This document shows, piece after piece, positions 1 to 7,824 of a DNA stretch of 64,000 nt (within the stretch, counting starts at the first letter, position 1; each line of letters starts with the position of its first letter). The stretch is from Kribbella sp. CA-293567 (lineage in GTDB: Bacteria > Actinomycetota > Actinomycetes > Propionibacteriales > Kribbellaceae): NCBI RefSeq assembly GCF_027627575.1, contig NZ_CP114065.1, forward strand, positions 2,480,001 to 2,544,000, written 5' to 3'. The translations under genes were made by a program, and so were the position numbers. The notes beneath the pieces are model-generated. The model searched no databases and was not told where the DNA came from. It saw nothing but the letters and a program-made list of their open reading frames with translations.

Positions 1-569
1 CAGACCTGGTCAGCCTTGACGTTGGCGATGCCCCACTCGACGGCGTTGATCTCGTTCTGCTGGGTGCCCTTGGTGGTCTCCGGTACCTCGTACTTGACCG
101 GGTTGTAGACGCCCTCGACCTCAGCGTGGTTCGCGATGCTCTGGGCCATCTCGAGCGAGCCGCCCTTGACGACGATCGCGTTGGTGGCCCAGTAGCTCTT
201 GTACGACGCGCGCGACGCGTCCAGTTCGGCCTTGACCTTCGCCTGGCTCTCCGCGGCGGTCTTGCGCAGCGCGGCGGCGACCGCCGTACCGCGCTTGTTC
301 CAGTCCGCGATGGCGCTGGCCTGCGTCAGGTCGGCCTTGTCGCTGAACCGGACCCAGAAGTCGGTCACCTCTTTGGCGTCCTGGCCTTCCAGCTTCGAGA
401 GCAGGTCAGGCTTGATCTTGGAGGCCGGCGCGGCGGTGGCGCCGCTCGGCTTGGTGGGTGGTGCCGCCTGGGCCAGACCGGCAGCCGCCAGTCCGGTGGA
501 GACGACGGCCACTGCCGCCAGAGCGCTCACCAGCGATCTGGCGAGCCCCCTCTTCCGTTGATATGACAT
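1..569 (-). CDS. Secreted subtilisin-like (S8) serine protease, N-terminal part
   Basis: The first 189 codons are present and the gene runs off the left edge. The ATG at 569 follows a GAGGGG Shine-Dalgarno-like stretch. The protein opens with a basic segment and a hydrophobic Ala/Val-rich signal peptide of about 30 residues ending near GLAQAA. A Lys/Ala-rich charged region follows that resembles an I9-type propeptide. The last visible residues, VEWGIANVKADQVW, match the junction between propeptide and catalytic domain in bacillopeptidase F-like subtilases. The catalytic Asp, His and Ser lie outside the window, so the family call rests on the propeptide and this junction. An extracellular protease is the likely role. 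Confidence in the reading frame is high and in the exact family moderate. Confidence 0.65.
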   Translation of the reverse strand, partial: MSYQRKRGLARSLVSALAAVAVVSTGLAAAGLAQAAPPTKPSGATAAPASKIKPDLLSKLEGQDAKEVTDFWVRFSDKADLTQASAIADWNKRGTAVAAALRKTAAESQAKVKAELDASRASYKSYWATNAIVVKGGSLEMAQSIANHAEVEGVYNPVKYEVPETTKGTQQNEINAVEWGIANVKADQV

Positions 570-861
570 CTCTGCAGCCCCTCACTTGTACGACCCCGAG
601 TCGACTCCCCCGAGTCATGGTGCAGAGGTGCATGGCGTCGCAGCGGTCAGGGTGGTGAACCGGTTCTGCGAACGCTCCGTGCCCCCCAGGTCGCCACGTG
701 TTACGCGGCAAGCCTGAGGAGGACCTTATGTGTCATGAGAACGTTTCAACAAGCACAGTTGGTGAGCAAGATGTGACGCACGGTCGGCTGGTTCGAGGCA
801 AGTTTCGCCAAAATTTGTCAATGCGTTGACGATTAAAGGCACGGGTTGACATTGTCACCAG
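570..861. promoter_or_regulatory. Divergent intergenic region with two TTGAC/GTCA dyads
   Basis: This 292-bp gap separates the subtilase (-) from the winged-helix regulator (+). It is less GC-rich than its surroundings around 800-860. It holds a 14-bp dyad at 817-830 (GTCAA-N4-TTGAC) and a second, shorter one at 847-857 (TGAC-N3-GTCA) ending 5 bp before the regulator's start codon. Both could be operator half-sites for the adjacent regulator. No convincing open reading frame is seen. Confidence 0.35.
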
Positions 862-1512
862 ATGGTCACCGCCCGTGTCCCCGCCCCGAACGACGGCGTC
901 CTCGATCTGACCGGCTCCGCCCAAGCCCCGTTTCCGCTGCTGATCGCGGTGGCGGCGTCGCTGGAGGAGCGGGTCCGGCTCGCAGAACTCGTCGACGACG
1001 TCGCTCCGCTGCTGCTCGTCTCCAGCCTGGACGAGCTGCGCAAGCTGCTCACGCCCGCGCAGCCCACGCCTCCGGTCCCGCCGGAGCATCCCGATCCGAC
1101 CGATCCGCCCCAGCCGCCGGAGCCGGAGGCGGTGACCGAACCGCCGGCCCGCACGGTGCCGGGGCGGCGTACCGGACGTGACGGCCCGGAGGCCGACGTG
1201 CTGACCATCGATTCGGCCCGGTCAGTGGCCAAGTGGCGTGATCGTGAGGTTCCGCTGACGGACCTGGAGCACGATCTGCTCACCTGGCTGATGACGGAGC
1301 CGTTGCGGGTGTGGACCTACGAGGCGTTGCACCAGGCGGTCTGGCGCAACCGGCACCTCCGCGGTACCGCGGACGTGCACTCGCTGGTGAAGCGAGTACG
1401 CCGCAAGCTCGACGAACTCGGCACGACGGTCACCATCGACGCCGTCCGAGGCACCGGCTTCCGGCTCACCGACCACCAGAACCCAGCAGTCACGGGGCTA
1501 CGCGCCGGCTGA
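862..1512 (+). CDS. Winged-helix (OmpR/PhoB-type) DNA-binding protein without a receiver domain
   Basis: This 216-residue protein has an N-terminal region of about 75 residues rich in Ala and Leu, a Pro/Glu-rich linker (roughly 73-108), and a C-terminal winged helix (about 112-205). The motif RVWTYEALHQAVW followed by HSLVKRVRRKL and GTGFRL is the classic Trans_reg_C recognition-helix and wing pattern. The N-terminus lacks a recognisable phospho-acceptor receiver fold, so it is not an ordinary two-component regulator. The ATG start lies just after a TGAC-N3-GTCA dyad, so autoregulation is possible. Its 3' end overlaps the convergent small membrane gene by 15 bp. The target genes are unknown; the divergent protease is the obvious candidate. 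Confidence 0.75.
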   Translation: MVTARVPAPNDGVLDLTGSAQAPFPLLIAVAASLEERVRLAELVDDVAPLLLVSSLDELRKLLTPAQPTPPVPPEHPDPTDPPQPPEPEAVTEPPARTVPGRRTGRDGPEADVLTIDSARSVAKWRDREVPLTDLEHDLLTWLMTEPLRVWTYEALHQAVWRNRHLRGTADVHSLVKRVRRKLDELGTTVTIDAVRGTGFRLTDHQNPAVTGLRAG

Positions 1513-1893
1513 CTCGTCGTCGGCGGTGTGCAGCCACTTCCACCAGTTGGCGAGAACCAGCCCGGAGACGACACCGAGTCCGAGGTACAGCTGACGGTCG
1601 GCGCTGTTCCACTCACCGGCGGTCGGCAGCAACTGCAGGATCGAGACGAGGACGAAGCCGCCGGCGGCGATGAACAGTCTCGGTGCGAGGTCGCGCGGGC
1701 TGTACCACTGCCACAGCAGCCCGATCGCGACACCGGCCAGACCCAGACCGCCGAACCAGAGTTGCTCAGTTCGCTGAATCGTCTCGGTCTGCCCCGGCAG
1801 GTGGACACTCACCGCGGTGGAGGCGGCGACGGGCAGGATCCAGCCGGTCTTGAGCCGTCTTTCGGGTGAGACCTTGGCCAGCACCGACATCAT
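1498..1893 (-). CDS. Small membrane protein of unknown function
   Basis: This 131-residue protein has three or four predicted membrane segments: around residues 15-32 (weak), 47-62, 72-90 and a weaker one near 105-120. It ends in an acidic tail. I do not recognise the family. It lies 42 bp downstream of glgE on the same strand, in the place where treS, mak and glgB often follow glgE in actinobacteria. Its start region is unusual: tandem ATG codons and the GGGGG Shine-Dalgarno stretch sit inside the 3' arm of a perfect 15-bp hairpin (1886-1928). Translation may therefore be gated by RNA structure or by coupling to glgE translation. Confidence 0.6.
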   Translation of the reverse strand: MMSVLAKVSPERRLKTGWILPVAASTAVSVHLPGQTETIQRTEQLWFGGLGLAGVAIGLLWQWYSPRDLAPRLFIAAGGFVLVSILQLLPTAGEWNSADRQLYLGLGVVSGLVLANWWKWLHTADDESAGA

Positions 1894-1928
1894 TGCCCCC
1901 AGCTTGCTCGTGTGGGGGCAATGATGTC
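1886..1928 (-). promoter_or_regulatory. Perfect 15-bp hairpin covering the RBS and start of the downstream gene
   Basis: The arms 1886-1900 and 1914-1928 are exact reverse complements (GACATCATTGCCCCC and its complement), with a 13-nt loop. On the minus strand the structure starts 6 nt after the glgE stop codon. Its 3' arm contains GGGGG followed by ATGATG, the start of the next gene. It lacks a following T-run, so it may act as a translation-blocking or mRNA-stabilising hairpin rather than a simple terminator. Confidence 0.6.
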
Positions 1929-1934
1929 AGTCGA

Positions 1935-3923
1935 TCAGGCCTGGCCGCGGCGTACGGCGAGGATGTGGCAGGGGTCGCCGTTCGGGTCGAGCTTGACGTA
2001 GTTCTGCTGACCCCAGCGCCAGGTGGAGCCGGTGATCTCGTCGTACACGGTGAAGGTGTCCTCGGGGCGCATGCCGAGCGCGGCCATGTCGAGGTGCACC
2101 AGTGACTCGCGCACCGAGTGCGGGTCGGTGTTGACCACGACGATCACCGTGTCGCTGTGACCGTCCGGTCCGGTGACGCGCTTGGAGAAGCACATGATCT
2201 GCTCGTCGTCGACCTTGTGCAGGCTGAGGTTGCGCAGTTGCTGCAGCGACGGGTGCCGGCGGCGGATGTTATTCAGCAGCGTCAGGTACGGCGCGAGCGT
2301 GCGGTTCTCCGCCGCGGCGGCCTCCCAGTCGCGCGGGCGGAACTGGAACTTCTCGGTGTCCAGGTACTCCTCGGAACCCGGCCGCAGCGCGACGTGCTCG
2401 TACAGCTCGAAGCCCGCGTAGACGCCCCAGGCCGGCGACGAGGTGGCCGCGATCGCCGCGCGGATCTTGAACGCGCCCGGACCGCCGTACTGCAGGTAGG
2501 CGGTCAGGATGTCCGGGGTGTTGACGAAGAAGTTCGGCCGCAGGAAGTGGCCGGTCTCCTGGGTCAGCTCCTCCAGGTACTCCTCCAGCTCCCACTTCTC
2601 GTTGCGCCAGGTGAAGTAGGTGTACGACTGGTGGAAGCCGACCTTGGCCAGCTCCTGCATCATCGGCCGCCGGGTGAAGGCCTCGGACAGGAAGATCACG
2701 TCCGGGTCGGTCTTCCGGATCTCGCCGAGGATCCACTCCCAGAAGTTGACCGGCTTGGTGTGCGGGTTGTCGACCCGGAACACGGTGACGCCGTGCGAGA
2801 TCCACAGCTTCAGCACCCGCAGGATCTCGGCGTAGATGCCCTCGGGATCGTTGTCGAAGTTGATCGGGTAGATGTCCTGGTACTTCTTCGGCGGGTTCTC
2901 GGCGTACGCGATCGAGCCGTCGACGCGGACGTTGAACCACTTCGGGTGCTCGGTCACCCAGGGGTGGTCCGGCGAGGCCTGCAGGGCGAAGTCGATCGCG
3001 ACCTCCAGGCCGAGCTCGCGGGCCCGGGCGACGAACGCGTCGAAGTCCTCGAAGGTGCCCAGCTCGGGGTGGATCGCGTCGTGCCCGCCGTCGGCCGAGC
3101 CGATCGCCCAGGGCGAACCCGGGTCGCCCGGCTTCGGGTCGAGGGTGTTGTTCGGGCCCTTGCGGTAGGACATCCCGATCGGGTGGATCGGCGGCACGTA
3201 GAGCACGTCGAAGCCCATCGCGGCGACCGCGTCGAGCCGCTTGGCCGCGGTCTTGAAGGTACCGGAGATCCACTCCTGCTTCTCTTCGTCGTACCGCGCG
3301 CCCTCGGACCGCGGGAAGAACTCGTACCAGCTGCCGTACAGGGCGAGCCGGCGATCGACCCAGACCGGGTACGTCTCCGACGAGGTGATCAGCTCGCGGA
3401 CGGGGTAACGGCCGAGCGCGGCCCGGACCTGCGGCGAGATGCCGGCGGCCAGGCGTGCCTCGGCCGGCAGCGCGCCGTTGGCCAGCGCCTGCGCGGCATC
3501 ACTCAGGGTGGACCGGTCCACCCGGACCGCAGGCGGTACGCCGGCGGCCGCGCGGTCGAAGAAGGCCGCGCCCTCGGCGAACATCAGGTCGACGTCGATC
3601 CCGGCCGGGATCTTGATCTCGGCGTTGTGCCGCCAGGTGCCGTACGGGTCGCTCCAGCCCTCGACCGCGAAGGTCCAGGCGCCCTGCTCCTGCAGGGTGA
3701 CGTCGACGGTCCAGCGGTCGCTGCCCTGCCCGACCGGCGTCATCAGCATCCGTCTGGTCTGTCCCGTCGGCGACGTCAGTACGACGTTCGCGTTCACCGC
3801 GTCGTGGCCCTCGCGGAACACGGTGGCCGCGATGGTGAAGGTCTCGCCCACCGACGACTTGGCCGGATACGCTCCGGCGTCGACGGTCGGGGTGACGTCG
3901 GTGATCGGGATGCGCCCAGTCAT
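1935..3923 (-). CDS. glgE: Alpha-1,4-glucan:maltose-1-phosphate maltosyltransferase GlgE
   Basis: GlgE transfers maltosyl units from maltose-1-phosphate onto alpha-1,4-glucans in the cytoplasm. The protein has 662 residues, the usual GlgE length, with an N-terminal beta-sandwich (about 1-120) and a GH13_3 TIM barrel. The nucleophile is Asp385 in FRVDNPHTKP and the acid/base is Glu414 in FLSEAF. Their 29-residue spacing equals that of the Streptomyces coelicolor enzyme (Asp394/Glu423). The start MTGRIPITDV is chosen because the longer open frame upstream is low-complexity and lies in the divergent promoter. The gene is divergent from glgP. Unlike the common actinobacterial order, treS, mak and glgB do not follow it here. 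Regulation is probably by a MalR-type repressor at the CTTGCA repeats near 4100. Confidence 0.95.
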   Translation of the reverse strand: MTGRIPITDVTPTVDAGAYPAKSSVGETFTIAATVFREGHDAVNANVVLTSPTGQTRRMLMTPVGQGSDRWTVDVTLQEQGAWTFAVEGWSDPYGTWRHNAEIKIPAGIDVDLMFAEGAAFFDRAAAGVPPAVRVDRSTLSDAAQALANGALPAEARLAAGISPQVRAALGRYPVRELITSSETYPVWVDRRLALYGSWYEFFPRSEGARYDEEKQEWISGTFKTAAKRLDAVAAMGFDVLYVPPIHPIGMSYRKGPNNTLDPKPGDPGSPWAIGSADGGHDAIHPELGTFEDFDAFVARARELGLEVAIDFALQASPDHPWVTEHPKWFNVRVDGSIAYAENPPKKYQDIYPINFDNDPEGIYAEILRVLKLWISHGVTVFRVDNPHTKPVNFWEWILGEIRKTDPDVIFLSEAFTRRPMMQELAKVGFHQSYTYFTWRNEKWELEEYLEELTQETGHFLRPNFFVNTPDILTAYLQYGGPGAFKIRAAIAATSSPAWGVYAGFELYEHVALRPGSEEYLDTEKFQFRPRDWEAAAAENRTLAPYLTLLNNIRRRHPSLQQLRNLSLHKVDDEQIMCFSKRVTGPDGHSDTVIVVVNTDPHSVRESLVHLDMAALGMRPEDTFTVYDEITGSTWRWGQQNYVKLDPNGDPCHILAVRRGQA

Positions 3924-4096
3924 GGAGTTAACGAACCTTCGCTTTCCGCTTTGGCAGGAACAGGGAAGTACAGCACTGACGTTATCGGTTCCCACTACCG
4001 CGACGCGCCATGCGGGCATCACGGTTTGAATCAAAGTCTGGATAGCTTGCTCACTTGCTGATACGGACTGAACCTCACCGGTGAGTGGTCTGGTCC

Positions 4097-4124
4097 TGCA
4101 AGATCTTGCTCGCGTTGCAAGATC
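4097..4124. promoter_or_regulatory. Tandem CTTGCA operator between glgE and glgP
   Basis: TGCAAGATC occurs at 4097-4105 and again at 4116-4124, a 19-bp period close to two helical turns. The first copy forms the perfect palindrome GCAAGATCTTGC (4098-4109). On the minus strand the motif reads CTTGCA, which resembles the repeats bound by LacI-family MalR/Reg1 in Streptomyces maltose and amylase promoters. The location between divergent alpha-glucan genes supports a maltodextrin-responsive operator. Confidence 0.5.
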
Positions 4125-4173
4125 GATGCATCCCGGGGGTGCCGTCGGCGCTCCGGGCCGGTACGGTGTCCCG

Positions 4174-6786
4174 GTGCGAGCGATACGACGATTCTCCGTC
4201 CGCCCTGTCCTGCCCGAGCCCCTGACCGGTCTCGGCACCCTGGTGAACAACCTGCGCTGGGTCTGGCACCCGGAGACGCAAGACGTCTTCGAGGCCGTCG
4301 ACCCGCAACTGTGGCGCAGTACCGGTGGTGACCCGGTCAGGCTCCTCGGTGAGGTACCGGCGGCCCGGCTCGACGAGCTGGCGAACGACCAAGCCTTCCT
4401 GCGACGGCTCGAGCTGGCCGTCAGCGAGCTGAACGGCTACGTGACCGACGACCGGTGGTTCCAGGCCGAGGCCGGTTCGCCGATCACCTCGGTGGCCTAC
4501 TTCTCGCCGGAGTTCGGCATCACCCACGTGCTGCCGCAGTACTCCGGTGGTCTGGGCATCCTGGCCGGTGACCACCTGAAGGCCGCGAGCGACCTCGGCG
4601 TACCGCTGATCGGCGTCGGACTGCTCTACCGGCACGGGTACTTCGGGCAGTCGCTGAACCGCGAGGGCTGGCAGCAGGAGCGCTACCCGCTGGTCGATCC
4701 CGACGGGCTGCCGATCAGCCTGCTCCGGGACGGCCCGGACGCCAGCTCCGCGCCGGCCACCATCAGCGTGACGCTGCCCGGCGGCCGCACGCTGTCCGCG
4801 CAGATCTGGGTCGCCCAGGTCGGCCGGGTGCCGCTGCTGATGCTGGACGCCGACATGGAGGACAACGAGCCCGCCGAGCGCGAGGTCACCGACCGGCTGT
4901 ACGGCGGCACGACCGAGCACCGCCTGCTGCAGGAGCTGCTGCTGGGTGTCGGTGGCGTCCGCGCCGTCCGCGAGTTCTGCCGGGTCACCGGCCACGCGGC
5001 GCCGGAGGTCTTCCACACCAACGAGGGGCACGCCGGTTTCCTCGGCGTCGAGCGGATCCGCGAGCTCGCCACCGACCAGGGCCTCGACTTCGACACCGCG
5101 CTCGAGGTGGCCCGTGGCGGCACCGTCTTCACCACCCACACGCCGGTGCCGGCCGGGATCGACCGGTTCCCGGTCGAGCTGATCCAGCAGCACTTCTCGC
5201 CGGACGTGTTCGGCGACGGCGTACCGATCGACCGGATCCTCGCGCTCGGCGCCGAGGACTTCGAGAACGGCGACCCGTCGGTCTTCAACATGGCGATCAT
5301 GGGGCTGCGGCTGGCCCAGCGCGCCAACGGCGTCTCCAGGCTGCACGGTGTGGTCAGCCGTGGAATGTTCGCCGGCCTGTGGCCGAGCTTCGACCCGACC
5401 GACGTACCGATCACCTCGATCACCAACGGCGTCCACGCGCCGACCTGGGTGGCGCGCGAGATCCACCAGCTGACCTACGCCAGCACCGACACCGCGGTCG
5501 ACGGCGAGGGCATCTTCGAGGGTCTGGACAAGACCACCGACGCGCAGATCTGGGAGACCAAGCGGATCCTGCGGCAGCGCTTCATCGACGACACCCGCGC
5601 CCGGGTGCACGCGTCCTGGGTGAACCGGGGCGCCTCGGAGGCCGAACTGGGCTGGGTCGACTCGATCCTCGACCCGGACGTGCTGACGATGGGCTTCGCG
5701 CGCCGCGTTCCGTCGTACAAGCGGCTGACGCTGATGCTGCGCGACCCCGCCCGGCTGAAGGCGATGCTGCTGCACCCCGAGCGGCCGATCCAGATCGTGA
5801 TCGCGGGCAAGTCGCACCCGGCCGACGAGGGCGGCAAGAAGCTGATCCAGGAGATGGTGCGCTTCGCCGACGACCCCGAGGTCCGGCACCGGATCGTCTT
5901 CGTGCCCGACTACGACATCGCGCTCGCGCAGCCGATGTACCCGGGCTGCGACGTCTGGCTGAACAACCCGCTGCGCCCGTACGAGGCGTGCGGCACGTCG
6001 GGGATGAAGGCGGCGCTGAACGGCGCGCTCAACCTCTCCATCCGCGACGGCTGGTGGGACGAGTGGTACGACGACGAGTTCGGCTGGTCGATCCCGTCGG
6101 CCGAGGGCGTCGAGGACACCGACCGCCGCGACGATCTCGAGGCGCACGCGCTCTACGACCTGATCGAGAAGCAGGTCGCGCCGCGCTTCTACGACGGTGA
6201 GGTCCCGGGCCGCTGGATCGAGATGCTGCGGCACACGATCAAGGAGCTCGGCCCGAAGGTGCTCGCCACCCGGATGGTCCGCGACTACGTCCAGCAGCTG
6301 TACGTGCCGGCCGCCGAGTCGTCGCGCAAGCTCAACTCGACGTACGAGGGTGCCCGCGAGCTGGCCGGCTGGAAGAAGAAGGTCCGCGCGGCCTGGTCCG
6401 CGATCCGCGTCGACCACGTGGAACTGCAGGGCCTCGGCGACGTACCGCAGCTCGGCACCACCGTCGGCATCCGCGCGTTCGTGACGCTCGGCGGCCTGGC
6501 CCCGGAGGACATCGACGTCGAGGCGCTGCACGGCCGGGTGAACTCGGAGGACGAGATCACCGAGCCGGCCCGGGTGTCGCTGTCACTGGCCGAGACGTAC
6601 GAAGGCAACCGCCACCGGTACGAGGGCGAGCTGAAGCTGGACCGCACCGGACCGTTCGGCTACACCGTCCGCGTCCTGCCGAACCACGCAATGCTGGCCA
6701 GCCCGGCCGAACTCGGCCTCGCCGCCGGCCCGTCCGACCCGGAAGACCCGGAATCCGCCGACCTGCCAGCCGGGTCCGAGTTCTGA
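4174..6786 (+). CDS. glgP: Alpha-glucan phosphorylase GlgP (actinobacterial type)
   Basis: GlgP releases glucose-1-phosphate from the non-reducing ends of glycogen and other alpha-1,4-glucans. The GTG at 4174 gives VRAIRRFSVRP, the usual start of actinobacterial GlgP, and a protein of 870 residues. The open frame extends further upstream to 4081, but that part covers the operator. The pyridoxal-phosphate lysine is Lys612 in EACGTSGMKAALNG. Other family signatures include NEGHAGF, VFTTHTPVPAG and NGVHAPTWV. It belongs to the TIGR02094-type phosphorylases, which differ from the classic E. coli MalP/GlgP group. It is followed by a strong terminator. With GlgE and GlgX it forms an alpha-glucan remodelling set. 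Confidence 0.93.
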   Translation: MRAIRRFSVRPVLPEPLTGLGTLVNNLRWVWHPETQDVFEAVDPQLWRSTGGDPVRLLGEVPAARLDELANDQAFLRRLELAVSELNGYVTDDRWFQAEAGSPITSVAYFSPEFGITHVLPQYSGGLGILAGDHLKAASDLGVPLIGVGLLYRHGYFGQSLNREGWQQERYPLVDPDGLPISLLRDGPDASSAPATISVTLPGGRTLSAQIWVAQVGRVPLLMLDADMEDNEPAEREVTDRLYGGTTEHRLLQELLLGVGGVRAVREFCRVTGHAAPEVFHTNEGHAGFLGVERIRELATDQGLDFDTALEVARGGTVFTTHTPVPAGIDRFPVELIQQHFSPDVFGDGVPIDRILALGAEDFENGDPSVFNMAIMGLRLAQRANGVSRLHGVVSRGMFAGLWPSFDPTDVPITSITNGVHAPTWVAREIHQLTYASTDTAVDGEGIFEGLDKTTDAQIWETKRILRQRFIDDTRARVHASWVNRGASEAELGWVDSILDPDVLTMGFARRVPSYKRLTLMLRDPARLKAMLLHPERPIQIVIAGKSHPADEGGKKLIQEMVRFADDPEVRHRIVFVPDYDIALAQPMYPGCDVWLNNPLRPYEACGTSGMKAALNGALNLSIRDGWWDEWYDDEFGWSIPSAEGVEDTDRRDDLEAHALYDLIEKQVAPRFYDGEVPGRWIEMLRHTIKELGPKVLATRMVRDYVQQLYVPAAESSRKLNSTYEGARELAGWKKKVRAAWSAIRVDHVELQGLGDVPQLGTTVGIRAFVTLGGLAPEDIDVEALHGRVNSEDEITEPARVSLSLAETYEGNRHRYEGELKLDRTGPFGYTVRVLPNHAMLASPAELGLAAGPSDPEDPESADLPAGSEF

Positions 6787-6800
6787 GTCTCTGACCGATT

Positions 6801-6841
6801 GCGGGCCCCGCCTACCTCACTAGGCGGGGCCCGCGTCTTTT
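6801..6841 (+). terminator. Intrinsic terminator of glgP
   Basis: A perfect 14-bp GC-rich stem (arms 6801-6814 and 6821-6834) with loop CCTCAC is followed by GTCTTTT. It starts 15 nt after the glgP stop codon. Confidence 0.9.
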
Positions 6842-6844
6842 CTC

Positions 6845-7479
6845 CCGCGCCTGCAGCACGCTCGCTCCTGCGTCGCTCACTTGCTGCTCAGCTCCCACCC
6901 ACCCCGGGCGCGGGCTCCTTCGTCGCCTGCTTGGAAAAGCGGAGTAGTTGCGTGAGGCAAGTAATTGGTAGAAGGTTTGCTGGTGCTGTCTCGCGTCTGG
7001 TGAAGTACCCCGCGCCTGCAGCACGCTCGCTCCTGCGTCGCTCACTCGCTGCTCAGCTCCCACCCACCCCGCGCGCAGGCTCCTGCGTCGCCTGCTTGGA
7101 AAAAGCGAAGTGGTCGCGGGGCCGCGTCATCGGCGGATGCAACTCACGCTGATGCCTACGCTCGCTCCTTCGTCGCTCACTCGGCGTTCAGCTCCCACCA
7201 CCCCGGGGCGCCGGCTCCTTCGTCGCCTGCTTACCGAAGGCGAAGTGGTTGCTTGAGGCAAGTGATTGGCAGGAGGTTCCTGGTGCTGTCTCGCGTCGGG
7301 TGATCTATCCCGCGCCTGCACCTCGCTCGCTCCTGCGTCGCTCACTCTCAGCTCTCAACCACCCGCGCGGTGACGAGATCGAGGTCCGCGGCGGTCGGGG
7401 TGCCGGCTCCTTCGTCGCCTGCGCGCCAAGCGAAGTGGTCGCCGCGCCGCCTAACCGTCGAATACAACCCCCGCCGGCG
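6845..7479. repeat. Degenerate tandem repeat array with a 300-bp period
   Basis: This 635-bp gap between glgP and the toxin gene holds eight copies of GCTCCTKCGTCGC, at 6864, 6914, 7029, 7079, 7164, 7214, 7329 and 7406. The spacings are 50, 115, 50, 85, 50, 115 and 77. Copies one and five, two and six, and three and seven are each exactly 300 bp apart, so a 300-bp unit is duplicated. The last spacing is 50 bp plus a 27-bp insertion. Each unit itself is two related halves. Open frames across it change frame between copies and code for low-complexity sequence, so I treat it as non-coding. Confidence 0.8.
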
Positions 7480-7824
7480 CTACTCCGTAGCCTTCGGATG
7501 CCCAGTCCCCGCCCACTTGATCCAAACCGTCTTCTTCTCGGCATCAACGACGTACCAGATCCGTCCCCCCGCAGTCACCTCGTACTGCCACTGCTCGAAC
7601 CCTCCGACCGTCCCGAGCGCACCCTTCAATCGGTGCTGGCGGGACGTGGTCGGAAACGGGATCGGATCGGTCCGGATCACCTCGTACGCCGTCCAGAGGT
7701 TGGCGCCGGCCTGCTGGACCAACTCGTCCCAGCCCTTGGCTGCATCTGTGGTGGCGAATCGGAGCAGCCAGCAACCGGGCTGAGCCGGTGGTGCGACTCG
7801 ATCGCCTTTCTTGCCTGGACTCAC
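7480..7824 (-). CDS. Putative RelE/ParE-like toxin of a type II toxin-antitoxin pair
   Basis: This 114-residue basic protein starts at a GTG whose codon overlaps the stop of the upstream antitoxin by 4 nt (GTGA). Its layout is helical in the first half and beta-rich at the end (WQYEVTAGGRIWYVVDAEKKTVWIKW), as in RelE/ParE folds, and it contains an RLKGALGT segment like the RelE core. In this family the toxin is an mRNA interferase or gyrase poison; which one cannot be told from the sequence. The assignment relies on size, gene order and the Phd-like partner. Confidence 0.6.
   Translation of the reverse strand: MSPGKKGDRVAPPAQPGCWLLRFATTDAAKGWDELVQQAGANLWTAYEVIRTDPIPFPTTSRQHRLKGALGTVGGFEQWQYEVTAGGRIWYVVDAEKKTVWIKWAGTGHPKATE

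Noticed and set aside
2118..4061. A 647-codon plus-strand frame opposite glgE
   Set aside because: No domain or ribosome site; it is a shadow of the high-GC glgE coding strand.
4075..6531. An 818-codon minus-strand frame opposite glgP
   Set aside because: Its frame mirrors glgP codon bias, shows no family motif, and glgP is certain.
6845..7479. CRISPR array
   Set aside because: Spacings of 50, 115, 85 and 77 bp and a similar-repeat interior do not fit uniform spacers, and no cas genes are near.
6799..7547. Short open frames across the 300-bp repeats, with recurring VSDAGASVLQAR-like peptides
   Set aside because: Copies shift frame, lack ribosome sites and are explained by the DNA repeat; there is no sign of selection for protein.
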